From positions 1-64,000 of the forward strand of contig JBCBIY010000014.1 in assembly GCA_038523925.1 (NCBI GenBank): a DNA stretch of 64,000 nucleotides. The letters run 5' to 3'. The notes beneath the pieces are model-generated. The model had not been told where the DNA came from. It ran no database searches and saw only the letters and a list, made by a program, of their open reading frames with translations. Below are positions 8,126 to 17,162 of the stretch, piece after piece. The position numbers were made by a program, and so were the translations under genes. How positions within the stretch are numbered: position 1 is the stretch's first letter; every line of letters begins with the position of its first letter. Source of the DNA: JBCBWG01 sp038523925 (GTDB taxonomy: Bacteria > Pseudomonadota > Alphaproteobacteria > Rhizobiales > Hyphomicrobiaceae).

Positions 8126-9151
8126 ATGCAACTGAATTTCCCGTTTGCCGCCATCGCCGGTCAAGATGAGATGTGCCGCGCATTGATGATCGCGGCGATC
8201 GATCCGGCCATTGGTGGCGTCATGGTTTTTGGCGACCGCGGCACGGGCAAGTCGACGGCGGTGCGCGGGCTCGCTGATGTTCTGCCGCCGATGCAAGCGA
8301 TCGCCAACTGCCCCTACAACCGCGCGCCGGAAGCGACCGCGCAGTCCTGTCCGCACTGCGCGCGTGATGACGCGACGTCAGAGGCCGTCGAGACGCGGCC
8401 GGTGCCGGTCGTCGACCTGCCGCTCGGCGCGACTGAGGACCGTGTGGTCGGCGCCCTCGATATCGAACGTGCCTTGACCCGTGGCGAAAAGGCGTTCGAG
8501 CCGGGCCTGCTTGCGCGCGCCCATCGCGGCTTTCTCTACATCGATGAAATCAACCTGCTGGAAGATCACCTCGTTGATCTGCTGCTGGATGTTGCAGCCT
8601 CAGGCGAAAACATCGTCGAGCGCGAAGGCATCAGCGTGCGCCATCCAGCGCGGTTTGTGCTGATCGGAAGCGGCAACCCGGAAGAGGGCGAACTCCGCCC
8701 GCAGTTGCTCGACCGTTTCGGGCTCTCAGTTGAAGTCACCACGCCCAAGGACATCGAGACCCGCGTCGAAGTCGTCAAGCGGCGCGCAGCGTTCGAGGCC
8801 GATCCCAAAGGCTTTGCTGCGCAATGGTCAGCCGAGACCGGCCGCCTGTCAGACCAGATCGCAGCCGCCCGCGCGCGCCACGCGGATGTCGCAGTCTCGG
8901 ATGCCGCGCTCACGAAAGCTGCCGAACTCTGCATGGCGCTCGGCACGGACGGCCTCCGCGGTGAGCTGACGCTTGCCCGCACCGCTAAGGCGCTCGCCGC
9001 GCTCGAAGGCGCCTCAGAGGTGACGACCGACCACTTGCGGCAGGTCGCACCGACGGCGCTGCGCCATCGGCTCCGCCGCGATCCCCTTGACGAGGCCGGC
9101 TCCACGGCGCGCGTGGCGCGTGCGGTCGAGGCGACGCTCGGTGCCGGCTGA
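8126..9151 (+). CDS. bchI: Magnesium chelatase ATPase subunit I
   Basis: The 341-residue AAA+ ATPase has Walker A GDRGTGKST (36-44), a CPHC pair near 75-78, Walker B in FLYIDEINLL (about 136-145), and the long insertions typical of the BchI/ChlI family. BchI hexamers work with BchD and BchH to insert Mg2+ into protoporphyrin IX, the first committed step of bacteriochlorophyll synthesis, in the cytoplasm. Length and start match the family. The stop codon overlaps the bchD start (TGATG), and two PpsR-type sites lie directly upstream, so the operon is probably controlled by oxygen and light. Confidence 0.97.
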   Translation: MQLNFPFAAIAGQDEMCRALMIAAIDPAIGGVMVFGDRGTGKSTAVRGLADVLPPMQAIANCPYNRAPEATAQSCPHCARDDATSEAVETRPVPVVDLPLGATEDRVVGALDIERALTRGEKAFEPGLLARAHRGFLYIDEINLLEDHLVDLLLDVAASGENIVEREGISVRHPARFVLIGSGNPEEGELRPQLLDRFGLSVEVTTPKDIETRVEVVKRRAAFEADPKGFAAQWSAETGRLSDQIAAARARHADVAVSDAALTKAAELCMALGTDGLRGELTLARTAKALAALEGASEVTTDHLRQVAPTALRHRLRRDPLDEAGSTARVARAVEATLGAG

Positions 9152-10929
9152 TGACCGCTGACGCTGCAACGGAGGCGGCATCGCCTGAGGCCGTCTGGGC
9201 CCGCGCGCTAAGCGCTGCCGAAGTGTTCGCAGCCGCGCCATTCGCAATCGGCGGTATTCTCGTGCGCGCGCCGGCAGGTCCGGTCGTGACGCTCTGGATC
9301 GACACCCTCAACGTGCTGCTCGGCGACGAAAGACCCCTGCGGCCGATCCCGGCGCACATTAGCGAGGATCGACTGCTCGGCGGGCTTGATCTGACCGCGA
9401 CGCTGGCAGCCGGGCGGCCGGTGATGGAGCCGGGTGTGCTTGCCGAGGCGGCGGGCGGGACCGTCTTGCTGCGAGGGATCGAACGGTTCCCGCGAGCGAC
9501 GATTGCGCATATCACGGCCGCGATCGACGGCACCGATGCGGGATCGATTGCAGCGTTGGCCATCGACGAGCGGCGTGAGGGCGATGAAGAGGCCGGGCCC
9601 CCCGTCGCGTTGACGGACCGTCTCGGGCTTGTCGTCGATCTGAGCGCGCTATCGATCCGTGACGCGCGGCTTGGTCAGGACCGTCTGGCTGCCATGCGCC
9701 GCCGCGTGAAGCAGGCGCGTGCGGCAGGTTTGCTGCGGCCGCTCGCCCATGCACATGTGCCCGACATCGTGCGCCTTGCGATGATGCTCGGGATCGACAG
9801 CCTGCGCGCGCCCTATCATTGCCTGCGCGCAGCCGCCGTTCTCGCGGCGTGCGATGGGCGCAGTGAGGTCGCGGAGGCGGACATCACGTCTGCGGTCCTC
9901 ATGACGTTGGCACCGCGCGCGACGCAGATGCCTGCGCCTGACGAACCTGAAGACGCCGAGCCCGATGATGCCCCGGAGCCGCCGCCGGACCAGCCGCCCG
10001 ACGCGCCGCAAGCGGACGACAACTCGTCCGACGGCCTTGCCGATCGCTTGGTTGCAGCGGTGCGGGCCTCGCTTCCGGCAAACTTGTTGGCGGAACTCGC
10101 GGCGGGCCTCGCGGCGGACGCGCGCGGTGCATCAGGGCCCGCCGGTGCCGGCATCAAGAGCCTGCAACGCGGCCGCGCGTTTGCAAGCCGCCCGGGTCTG
10201 CCGCGCGGTGGCGCGCGCCTCAACCTGATCGATACGCTGCGCGCAGCAGCCCCTTGGCAACCCCTGCGCCGCGACGCGTCGGGTGATGGCGACAGCCCGG
10301 TTCCACAGCTCAAGCTCGCAAAGAGTGACCTGCGCATCTACCGCCGCCGCGATACATCCGAAACGCTTGCGATCTTCGTCGTTGATGCGTCGGGCTCATC
10401 GGCCGCTGAGCGGCTGGCGGAAGCCAAGGGCGCGGTGGAGCTGCTGCTGGGCCAGACCTATGCGCGCCGCGATCAGGTGGCGCTCGTTGCCGTTCGCGGG
10501 ACCGAAGCGCAGGTGTTGTTGCCGCCAACGCGGTCTCTGACGCGGGCCAAGCGGTTGCTCGCGGGCCTGCCGGGGGGTGGCGGGACACCGCTTGCGAGCG
10601 GACTTGAAGCCGGGCTGCAACTGGCGGCGATGGCAAAGCGCCGGGGGCAATCGCCAATGATGATCGCGTTGACCGACGGGCAGGCCAACATCGACCGCAC
10701 CGGTCAGCCCGGGCGCCCCGCAGCCTTCGCCGATGCGATCGCCGCCGCGCGCGGTATCCGCGGCACAAGGCTCAGCGCAATCGTCATCGATACCAGCCAG
10801 CGCCCGCAGCCGCGCGCGAGAGAGATCGCAGACGCCATGGGCGCGCGCTATCTGCCGCTGCCGCGCGCCGATGCAGCCGGTGTCGCCGCCGCTGTCGGCG
10901 GTATTGCCGAGAGCGTCGCGCGGCCATGA
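9151..10929 (+). CDS. bchD: Magnesium chelatase subunit D
   Basis: This 592-residue protein has three regions: an N-terminal AAA-like domain that resembles BchI but has a degenerate nucleotide site, a Pro/Asp/Glu-rich acidic linker (about 263-295), and a C-terminal von Willebrand A (integrin I) domain with the metal site DASGS near 411-415 and TDGQ near 508. BchD forms the platform on which BchI hexamers assemble before contacting BchH. It overlaps bchI by one base and bchO by four (ATGA), which suggests coupled translation. Confidence 0.96.
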   Translation: MTADAATEAASPEAVWARALSAAEVFAAAPFAIGGILVRAPAGPVVTLWIDTLNVLLGDERPLRPIPAHISEDRLLGGLDLTATLAAGRPVMEPGVLAEAAGGTVLLRGIERFPRATIAHITAAIDGTDAGSIAALAIDERREGDEEAGPPVALTDRLGLVVDLSALSIRDARLGQDRLAAMRRRVKQARAAGLLRPLAHAHVPDIVRLAMMLGIDSLRAPYHCLRAAAVLAACDGRSEVAEADITSAVLMTLAPRATQMPAPDEPEDAEPDDAPEPPPDQPPDAPQADDNSSDGLADRLVAAVRASLPANLLAELAAGLAADARGASGPAGAGIKSLQRGRAFASRPGLPRGGARLNLIDTLRAAAPWQPLRRDASGDGDSPVPQLKLAKSDLRIYRRRDTSETLAIFVVDASGSSAAERLAEAKGAVELLLGQTYARRDQVALVAVRGTEAQVLLPPTRSLTRAKRLLAGLPGGGGTPLASGLEAGLQLAAMAKRRGQSPMMIALTDGQANIDRTGQPGRPAAFADAIAAARGIRGTRLSAIVIDTSQRPQPRAREIADAMGARYLPLPRADAAGVAAAVGGIAESVARP

Positions 10930-11843
10930 CGCAGACCGGACGACCGCGCGTCGCAGACCGCCCCGATTGGGCAACCGATGGCGGCGACTGGCCAAACCGC
11001 GCGTGGAGTACGTTCGTCGATGTCTCAGGGTTTCGCTGGCACATCCAACGCGCGGGCGATGCGGGGCAGGCGAAGCTTCTGATGCTGCATGGCACGGGTG
11101 CAGCGACCCACTCGTGGGCCGGCCTTTTGCCTCTTCTCGCCGCGCACTACGACGTGTTGGCAGTCGACCTTCCAGGCCACGGTTTCACGGCAGATCCAGG
11201 CTCGCGCAATCTGTCACTCAACGGCATGTCAGCGCTAATTAACCGGCTGCTCGACCAGCTCGACTTTGCGCCGGCCTACGTCGTCGGACATTCGGCTGGT
11301 GCAGCGCTTGGCGTGCGCATGACGCTCGATGAGCGGATCGCCCCGGGAGCCATCGCGTCGATCAACGGCGCGTTTCTGCCGTTCCCGGGCGTCGCGCGGA
11401 GCATCTTTCCGTCGCTCGCCCGCATCCTGTTTCTCAACCCGCTCACGCCGCAGGTTTTCGCCTGGCGCGCGCGCCAGCAAACCAGCGTCGACAAGCTCTT
11501 GAAGAGTACGGGGTCTGATCTGACGCCCGAGCAGGTCGCGCCGTATGCGATGTTGATGGGCTACGCGGGCCACATCTCAGGCGCGCTGGGCATGATGGCG
11601 AACTGGGATCTCGCCACGCTCGAGCGCGACTTGCCGAAACTGACCGTGCCGCTGCTGCTAATCGCGGCCGTCAACGACAAGACCGTACCGGCGGCCGACG
11701 CCGAGGTGGTTGCGCGTCAGGTGCCGCCTGCTTCCGTGCGTCGCCTTTCAGACGTCGGACATCTGGCGCATGAAGAAGCGCCTGGCCGCGTCGCCGATCT
11801 GATCTTCGAAGCGTTCGGCACCGTTCCGAGTTCGTCCGCGTAA
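10926..11843 (+). CDS. bchO: Alpha/beta-fold hydrolase BchO, putative magnesium chelatase accessory protein
   Basis: The 305-residue alpha/beta hydrolase has the oxyanion segment HGTGAATHSW, a nucleophile elbow GHSAG near residue 121, an Asp in NDKTVP near 250 and a His in DVGHLAH near 278. Location right after bchI-bchD, with a 4-bp overlap, and the N-terminal DRPDWATDGGDWPN segment identify it as BchO. BchO is conserved in photosynthesis gene clusters, but its exact reaction is not settled; it is usually called an Mg-chelatase accessory protein. Confidence 0.93.
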   Translation: MTQTGRPRVADRPDWATDGGDWPNRAWSTFVDVSGFRWHIQRAGDAGQAKLLMLHGTGAATHSWAGLLPLLAAHYDVLAVDLPGHGFTADPGSRNLSLNGMSALINRLLDQLDFAPAYVVGHSAGAALGVRMTLDERIAPGAIASINGAFLPFPGVARSIFPSLARILFLNPLTPQVFAWRARQQTSVDKLLKSTGSDLTPEQVAPYAMLMGYAGHISGALGMMANWDLATLERDLPKLTVPLLLIAAVNDKTVPAADAEVVARQVPPASVRRLSDVGHLAHEEAPGRVADLIFEAFGTVPSSSA

Positions 11844-11875
11844 GTGCTGACTGCCTTCGAGGGACTGCCGCTATT

Positions 11876-13159
11876 ATGATCCTGCCTGAGAACCACGGCC
11901 AGCGGCTTGCGCTGCACAATGAGGTCCACGCCCGCCCACCGGAATCGTTGTCGGCGCCGGTCGCGATCACCTATCTCGCGCTCCTCTCCGCCGGCAAACG
12001 CGGCGAGGACCATCGCGCGGTCCGTGAACTGGCCGAGCAGTTCAAGGTCGCGCCGCCTGAGGAAACGGCTGTCCACTACAGTGCCGATTTCGGCGACTTC
12101 CGGATCAAATGGGAGCGCCACACTGAGTTCAGCCGGTTTAAGATCATCGTGCCGGTCGCAGCGGACGCGACGTTTGCGACCTTCGCCCACGACAAGGTGC
12201 CCGATGCGTGGGTGCACAACCTGCCGGGCGAGACCCTGGTGGCAACACAGATCCTGCTGCTGCCCAAGCCCGCCAAACCAATCGATCCCGAGCGGCTGTC
12301 GAACGACCTCTTTAACGGCAATCCGCTCGTCGGCGCCTCGGTCGGTGGCGGCAAAGCGCAGGCCTACACCGATGTCCGCGTGCACAGCGACGGGTTCGCG
12401 CGTGTCGTCGTCTATGACGACGGCCTCGCCCGGCGGCAGGCAGGCCGCGTGATCCAGCGGCTCGTCGAGATCGAGACGTATCGCATGATGGCGCTGCTCG
12501 CGTTTCCGGTGGCCCGTGCACTTGGCCCGAAGCTGACCGTGCAGGAGCGCGAGCTTGGTCTCATAACGACGGCGATGTCCGAGCCGAACGCCAAGGACGA
12601 GCCGATCCTGCTCGATCGGTTGACGCGGTTGCAAGCGGCGATCGAGAGCGGGCAGGCTGAGACCGACTACCGGTTCAGTGCCGCGCGCGCGTATGCCGAT
12701 CTTGTCACGCAGCGCATTGAAGAATTGCGGGAGGATCGGCTCGAGGGCCTCCAGACGTTCCGCGAGTTTACCGAGCGGCGGCTGATGCCGGCGATCAAGA
12801 CCTGTGGCGCGATCGCGGACCGGCAGGAGAAGCTCTCCCGCCGCGTTGCCCGCGCGACGCAACTGCTCTCGACGCGCGTTGACGTTGCGCGCGCACGCCA
12901 GAACCAGGAAGTGCTCGAGGGAATGGCGCGGCGTGCGCAACTGCAGCTTCGCTTGCAGGAGACGGTTGAGGGTCTCTCTGTTGCAGCCGTCACGTACTAT
13001 GTCGTGGGGCTCGTTGGATACGCTGCCAAGGCGCTTGAGGCGGGCGGATTGCCGATCAACCCGGGCGTCGCAATGGGCATTGCGATACCGATCGTTGCCG
13101 GCGGTGTCTGGTTCGGCGTCCGCCGCGTGCGCGCCGCGGTCACGAAAGACGACGGTTGA
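11876..13159 (+). CDS. DUF3422 family membrane protein
   Basis: This 427-residue protein carries the DUF3422 N-terminal signature (HNEVHARPPE near residues 14-23). The middle is helical and charged. Two hydrophobic segments close to the C-terminus (about 365-385 and 398-418) suggest anchoring in the inner membrane with a large cytoplasmic part. The family is widespread in Proteobacteria and has no established function. It begins 32 bp after bchO, so it may be read through from the bch operon, but DUF3422 genes also occur in non-phototrophs. Confidence 0.85.
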   Translation: MILPENHGQRLALHNEVHARPPESLSAPVAITYLALLSAGKRGEDHRAVRELAEQFKVAPPEETAVHYSADFGDFRIKWERHTEFSRFKIIVPVAADATFATFAHDKVPDAWVHNLPGETLVATQILLLPKPAKPIDPERLSNDLFNGNPLVGASVGGGKAQAYTDVRVHSDGFARVVVYDDGLARRQAGRVIQRLVEIETYRMMALLAFPVARALGPKLTVQERELGLITTAMSEPNAKDEPILLDRLTRLQAAIESGQAETDYRFSAARAYADLVTQRIEELREDRLEGLQTFREFTERRLMPAIKTCGAIADRQEKLSRRVARATQLLSTRVDVARARQNQEVLEGMARRAQLQLRLQETVEGLSVAAVTYYVVGLVGYAAKALEAGGLPINPGVAMGIAIPIVAGGVWFGVRRVRAAVTKDDG

Positions 13160-13197
13160 GGCAGCCGGTGACAGACCGGTTCTAAACCGCCTGCTGC

Positions 13198-14238
13198 CTA
13201 GGCCGGAGAGCTCGGCGGCACTGTCGTGGTGTGCGGAAGGGTGAGCGTCACTTCCGTTCCGGTTGCTGAGCTACGCGTTTGGAAATCACCGTCGAGCTGC
13301 AACGCCAGCATTTTTACGATGCTCTCGCCGACGCCGCTTGTGTCTGTGTGCGCAATCTGCTCGTCGAGCCCACGGCCTGAATCCACGACTGAGAGCACGT
13401 CGCAGTCTGCGGAGCGCTTGAACGCAACTTTGATCTCGCCTCCACCGTCGTCGGGGAACGCGTGTTTGAGCGCGTTCGTGACAAGCTCGTTGACGATCAA
13501 TCCGAGAGATGTCGCGACCGCGCTCGGAAGCGGCGCCGCGCTCGCCTCAAGCCTGACCGCGACGCCGTCGCGCGCAGACCCGGTCGACAGCTTCTCGATA
13601 ATGCGCGTCAGGTAGTCATCGGCGTTGACGGTGCTGACGTCCCGTTTGTTCGTAAGCGCTGCGTAGAGTTCGCCGATCGCCACAACCCGCGTCTCGACCG
13701 ACTTGACGGCTGCGAGCGCCAGCGGGTCGTTGATGTGGCGGCGCTGCAAGCGCGTGATCGCCGCGATCATCGACAAGCTGTTCTTCACCCGATGTGTCAG
13801 CTCTTCGAACAGTTGCTCTGACTGCTGCAACGCTTCGATGCGCTCGGCTTCGCTCTCGACAAGGCGCGTGACGTCCTGGCCGTGAACCAACGCACCCACG
13901 ATCTTGCCATCGTCGTCGCGGTCTGGCTGAGCCATCGCATGGGTCGTGCCGATCGAGCCGTCCGCGCGGCGAAAAAAGATCCGTTGATCGCTCGTTTCGC
14001 CGGCCAACGCGCGCTCGACGAGCGTCTTGCTCTGCGCTCGTGCTGTGTGGTCCGCCCACCAATCACAGCCCCAGAATGTCTCGCCGATCACCTTATCTTC
14101 AGGCAGACCAGTCAACGCGTACGCAAGCGACCCGCAGTGCAGGAAGCGGCCTTCAAGGTCCAGCACCCCGATGAAGCGTGCGATCTGACGGAACATCCGG
14201 CGGTAGCGCGTCAGTTCTTCAACCTCAGCTTCCGTCAC
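13198..14238 (-). CDS. PAS-domain sensor histidine kinase, HisKA_2 type
   Basis: The product (346 residues from GTG 14238, preceded by GGGAG at 8-base spacing; a TTG at 14310 would add 24 residues) contains a PAS domain (about 10-125), an H-box ELTHRVKNSLSM with the phospho-acceptor His near 147, and a HATPase_c domain with N-box NELVTNALKHAF near 252 and a G-box DSGRGL. This is the HisKA_2/HWE group common in Alphaproteobacteria. There is no transmembrane segment and no LOV cysteine motif in the PAS domain. No response regulator is adjacent, so it is an orphan kinase. The signal is unknown. Confidence 0.85.
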   Translation of the reverse strand: MTEAEVEELTRYRRMFRQIARFIGVLDLEGRFLHCGSLAYALTGLPEDKVIGETFWGCDWWADHTARAQSKTLVERALAGETSDQRIFFRRADGSIGTTHAMAQPDRDDDGKIVGALVHGQDVTRLVESEAERIEALQQSEQLFEELTHRVKNSLSMIAAITRLQRRHINDPLALAAVKSVETRVVAIGELYAALTNKRDVSTVNADDYLTRIIEKLSTGSARDGVAVRLEASAAPLPSAVATSLGLIVNELVTNALKHAFPDDGGGEIKVAFKRSADCDVLSVVDSGRGLDEQIAHTDTSGVGESIVKMLALQLDGDFQTRSSATGTEVTLTLPHTTTVPPSSPA

Positions 14239-14485
14239 ACTGATCACTCCCAACCCGCTGTGCGCGCGATGCGGTAAGAGGCTGTGCGCGATGCGCAGAG
14301 CCGACAACAAAATGGATCAAGTTTTGATTTCGTGCGTGCGAAATTATCACAACGCTCTGAATGGTCGCACGAAGGAACGGCATTGGCCGCAACATCCGGG
14401 CCGGCGGGAGATCCCATCCGTCGAACAAGCGGCGGCGGGTCGCCTGGTCTTCGTTGTGGGCGCGCTTGCGTGTACGTGCCAGCCC

Positions 14486-15508
14486 TTATCGCGACTGGCA
14501 GCCGGCAAGCCCCACATGGGCCCGCGACGGCTTCAAGTCGTCGAGCGAAGACGCACTTGCGGTCTTCGCGATGCAGCGCTGGATCGCAACCTCTTCGAGT
14601 ATTCGATTGATCTTCAGAACGCCGGCTCCGATTGCGCGCCAGGTCGCGGCCTCGCTCGGGCGGCGGCGGGCGAGCGGACCAGAAAACGTGCCGGCCATCA
14701 ACGCGATGCGCTCCGTCGACATCGGATGCGTCGCGGCTTTGTTGAGAAACGTTGTCCATTCGGCCTCCGTTGCAAATTGCCCGCGATGCGGCATCGCATA
14801 GGCCTGCGCCTGGAAGAATAGGACGGCGCCCATCGGCGGCGTGTTGGTGCGAACCAAAAGGTCGAGTGCAAAGCGGTCGGACTGGAGTTCGTCGGCCCGC
14901 GCTTGCGGCTTCGTGATATCGGCGTAGGGCTTGTGGCGATACAGGATGTGGCCGAGTTCGTGCGCGATGATGAATGCAAAGGCTTCGTTGCGCAGCGATA
15001 GAGACAGCGTGTCGACGCCGCGCTGGGTGTGGGCATCTTTTGGAAGCCCGAGCGCCGATAAGATGTCCGGAAAGCGCCCTCCGGGGAAGTCGATCACGAG
15101 CTTGTGGCGAAGCATCGCGAAATAGAGATCGATGCTCGACAGGCTCTTACGATTGACCTGTAGCCAGGCATACGCGGTCGCGAGGTCTTCGAGCTGCTTG
15201 AGCGAGAGGATCGGCATCACGACGTGGCCCACGCCGTCCTGCGTGTATGCGTAGAAATTCAGGAGCGCGTCGTCAGGCTTGGGCGCCGGGAACCGGAGCG
15301 CGATTTTGCCGAGCCGCGCGCGCTCACGCCGCGACAGCCCCGGGGCGAGCCCGCGCCGGTAAATCTTGCGGACCGCTGTCTCAAGCCGGTGGGCGTCGCG
15401 CGCGATCTCGGTTGGCGGGTACATGTCACTGTAGGCGAGCGCCGCCGGTCCGGCTTGGACGAGCATGGCGAAGCCAAGCGCAAGTACTTTGAGAACCGGT
15501 CGCGCCAC
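14486..15508 (-). CDS. Secreted M48-like zinc metallopeptidase
   Basis: From GTG 15508 (GGGGAG just upstream) the product has 340 residues with a signal peptide of about 28 residues (cleavage near ALA-Y). The zinc motif HELGH lies near residue 186, and a downstream ADELQSDRFA segment supplies the third, Glu, ligand, as in M48-type peptidases. The rest has no recognised domain. It is probably periplasmic. An in-frame TTG farther upstream would give an implausible N-terminus. It lies alone between the kinase and the divergent amino acid transporter genes. Confidence 0.72.
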   Translation of the reverse strand: MARPVLKVLALGFAMLVQAGPAALAYSDMYPPTEIARDAHRLETAVRKIYRRGLAPGLSRRERARLGKIALRFPAPKPDDALLNFYAYTQDGVGHVVMPILSLKQLEDLATAYAWLQVNRKSLSSIDLYFAMLRHKLVIDFPGGRFPDILSALGLPKDAHTQRGVDTLSLSLRNEAFAFIIAHELGHILYRHKPYADITKPQARADELQSDRFALDLLVRTNTPPMGAVLFFQAQAYAMPHRGQFATEAEWTTFLNKAATHPMSTERIALMAGTFSGPLARRRPSEAATWRAIGAGVLKINRILEEVAIQRCIAKTASASSLDDLKPSRAHVGLAGCQSR

Positions 15509-15718
15509 CGCCGTCTCCCCATCCAGAACACGTCCCCGTTTGCAGACTAGCGTCGCAATCCAGATGGGCGCCCGCAAGGCTCAAGCGCATTGGCCAATTG
15601 GGCGGCAAGTGCTGCTTGTGCGTTAGGCAGTGCGCGGTGCTATGCAAGCTGGTGATGCGAAAAATCAAACAAAAACAGATCGCTAAGCCATGGCACGACG
15701 CATGCAGACCGTGCCGGC

Positions 15719-16408
15719 ATGGACGCGGGCTTTGAACTTCGCTTTTTCGAGATCTATCGCAATTCAGAGTTCATCTCGCTGCTGCTGAGCGGGGCTTTGA
15801 CCAGTGCTGGCTTGGCGATGGCCGGTGGCGCTGCCGGCCTCCTGTTTGCGATCTGCCTCGCATCGGCCCGCTACGCGCAGGTGCCGGTCGCAGCGCAGTT
15901 GGCCGCTGGCTACGTTGAGTTCGTCCGCAACACGCCGCTGATCGTCCAGCTCTTCTTCGTCGCGTTCGGCCTGCCGTTGTTGCTCGGCTACGCGTGGCCG
16001 TTCTGGGCGCATGCACTGCTGGCGCTGACGCTGAACTTCTCTGCCTATTTCTCAGAGATCCTGCGCGCCGGTTTCGCCTCCATACCCGACACGCAATCCG
16101 AAGCGGCCCGCGCACTTGGTTTATCCTGGCCGGCGACGTTCTGGCAGATCACCTTCCCGCAGGCCGTCGCCGCGATGTGGCCGTCGCTGACGAGCCAGTA
16201 CGTGTTCCTGTTCCTGACGACGGGCGTTATTGCTGAGATTGGCGTCGAGGACCTCACGTCCGCCGGCCTCTTCATCGACAGCCGCACCTTCCGCTCGTTC
16301 GAAGTCTTCATCACGTTGACGGCGCTCTATGTTGCGATGGCGCTTGCCTTCAAAGCCGCGCTCAAGCTCACCGAACACAGCCTCTTTCATTGGAGGCACG
16401 CGCGATGA
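15719..16408 (+). CDS. Polar amino acid ABC transporter permease (HisM/GlnP family)
   Basis: 229 residues with five to six membrane helices and the conserved EAARALGLS loop (about residues 135-143) that contacts the ATPase, which is typical of HisQ/HisM permeases. It has the family segment VEFVRNTPLIVQL. It would form a heterodimeric inner-membrane channel with the next gene product, whose start overlaps this stop codon (ATGA). The SBP gene follows, but no ATP-binding subunit gene is present nearby, so the ATPase must be supplied from elsewhere. Confidence 0.9.
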   Translation: MDAGFELRFFEIYRNSEFISLLLSGALTSAGLAMAGGAAGLLFAICLASARYAQVPVAAQLAAGYVEFVRNTPLIVQLFFVAFGLPLLLGYAWPFWAHALLALTLNFSAYFSEILRAGFASIPDTQSEAARALGLSWPATFWQITFPQAVAAMWPSLTSQYVFLFLTTGVIAEIGVEDLTSAGLFIDSRTFRSFEVFITLTALYVAMALAFKAALKLTEHSLFHWRHAR

Positions 16409-17112
16409 AGGAGGCCTTTGTCGCGCTGCTCGGCAAGCCGTTCGGGATTGTCTTGTTTCAGCTGATCGATGCGACGCAATACACAGTCTACCTGTCGCTG
16501 ATTGCGTTCATTGCCGGTGGCGCGGTCGGGCTCGTCGTGACGCTGGCAAGTGTCTCGAAGCTGCGGCCAGCGCAAGCCATCGCTGGCATCTACGTCTGGC
16601 TGTTCCAGTCCGTGCCGCTGCTGATGCTGCTGTTCCTGCTTGGCCTTGGGATACCGCGGCTGCTCGGCGTCGACGTTGACCCCTGGGCTGCCGCGTCGAT
16701 CGCACTCATCCTTTATGCGAGCGCCTACCTCTCGGATGTCTGGCGCGGCGCGGTGCAAGCTGTTCCGGCCGGTCAATGGGATGCAGCGCGCGCCATCGGC
16801 CTGCGCTTTGTCCCGACACTTCGCCTGATCATCATTCCGCAGGCCATCCGGTTCGCGCTCGCCCCGACGGTCGGTTTCATGGTCCAGATCATCAAGGGCA
16901 CGTCGCTCGCCTTCATCATCGGCTTTCAGGACCTGATGAACACCGGCAAGCGCTGGGCAAACGCGCCGGTCGACGGCACCGAGCCCTTCATCATCTTTCC
17001 GCTGATGGCGCTCATCTACTTCTGTCTCTGCTTTCCGCTCTCCCTTTGGTCGCGATCTCTCGAACGCAGGCTTGGCTCAGCGTCCGGGAAAGGTGCAGTC
17101 GCGACCGCATGA
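16405..17112 (+). CDS. Polar amino acid ABC transporter permease, second subunit
   Basis: 235 residues from the ATG at 16405, which follows TTGGAGG and overlaps the previous stop. The protein has the same five-helix layout, the WLFQSVPLLMLLFLL segment and an AARAIGLR coupling loop. It is paralogous to the preceding permease. An in-frame ATG at 16390 would add five residues but sits inside the upstream gene with no better site. The two permeases and the downstream binding protein form one operon. Confidence 0.9.
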   Translation: MKEAFVALLGKPFGIVLFQLIDATQYTVYLSLIAFIAGGAVGLVVTLASVSKLRPAQAIAGIYVWLFQSVPLLMLLFLLGLGIPRLLGVDVDPWAAASIALILYASAYLSDVWRGAVQAVPAGQWDAARAIGLRFVPTLRLIIIPQAIRFALAPTVGFMVQIIKGTSLAFIIGFQDLMNTGKRWANAPVDGTEPFIIFPLMALIYFCLCFPLSLWSRSLERRLGSASGKGAVATA

Positions 17113-17162
17113 GTGCCGGGGCGACCCGGCGTACCGCACCAAAAGTCTTGAAAGGCAAAGCA

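Noticed and set aside
15589..15598. ATTGGCCAAT palindrome upstream of the amino acid permease operon
   Set aside because: Ten bases of symmetry are expected by chance in a window of this size, and it lies 120 bp from the start with no promoter elements around it.
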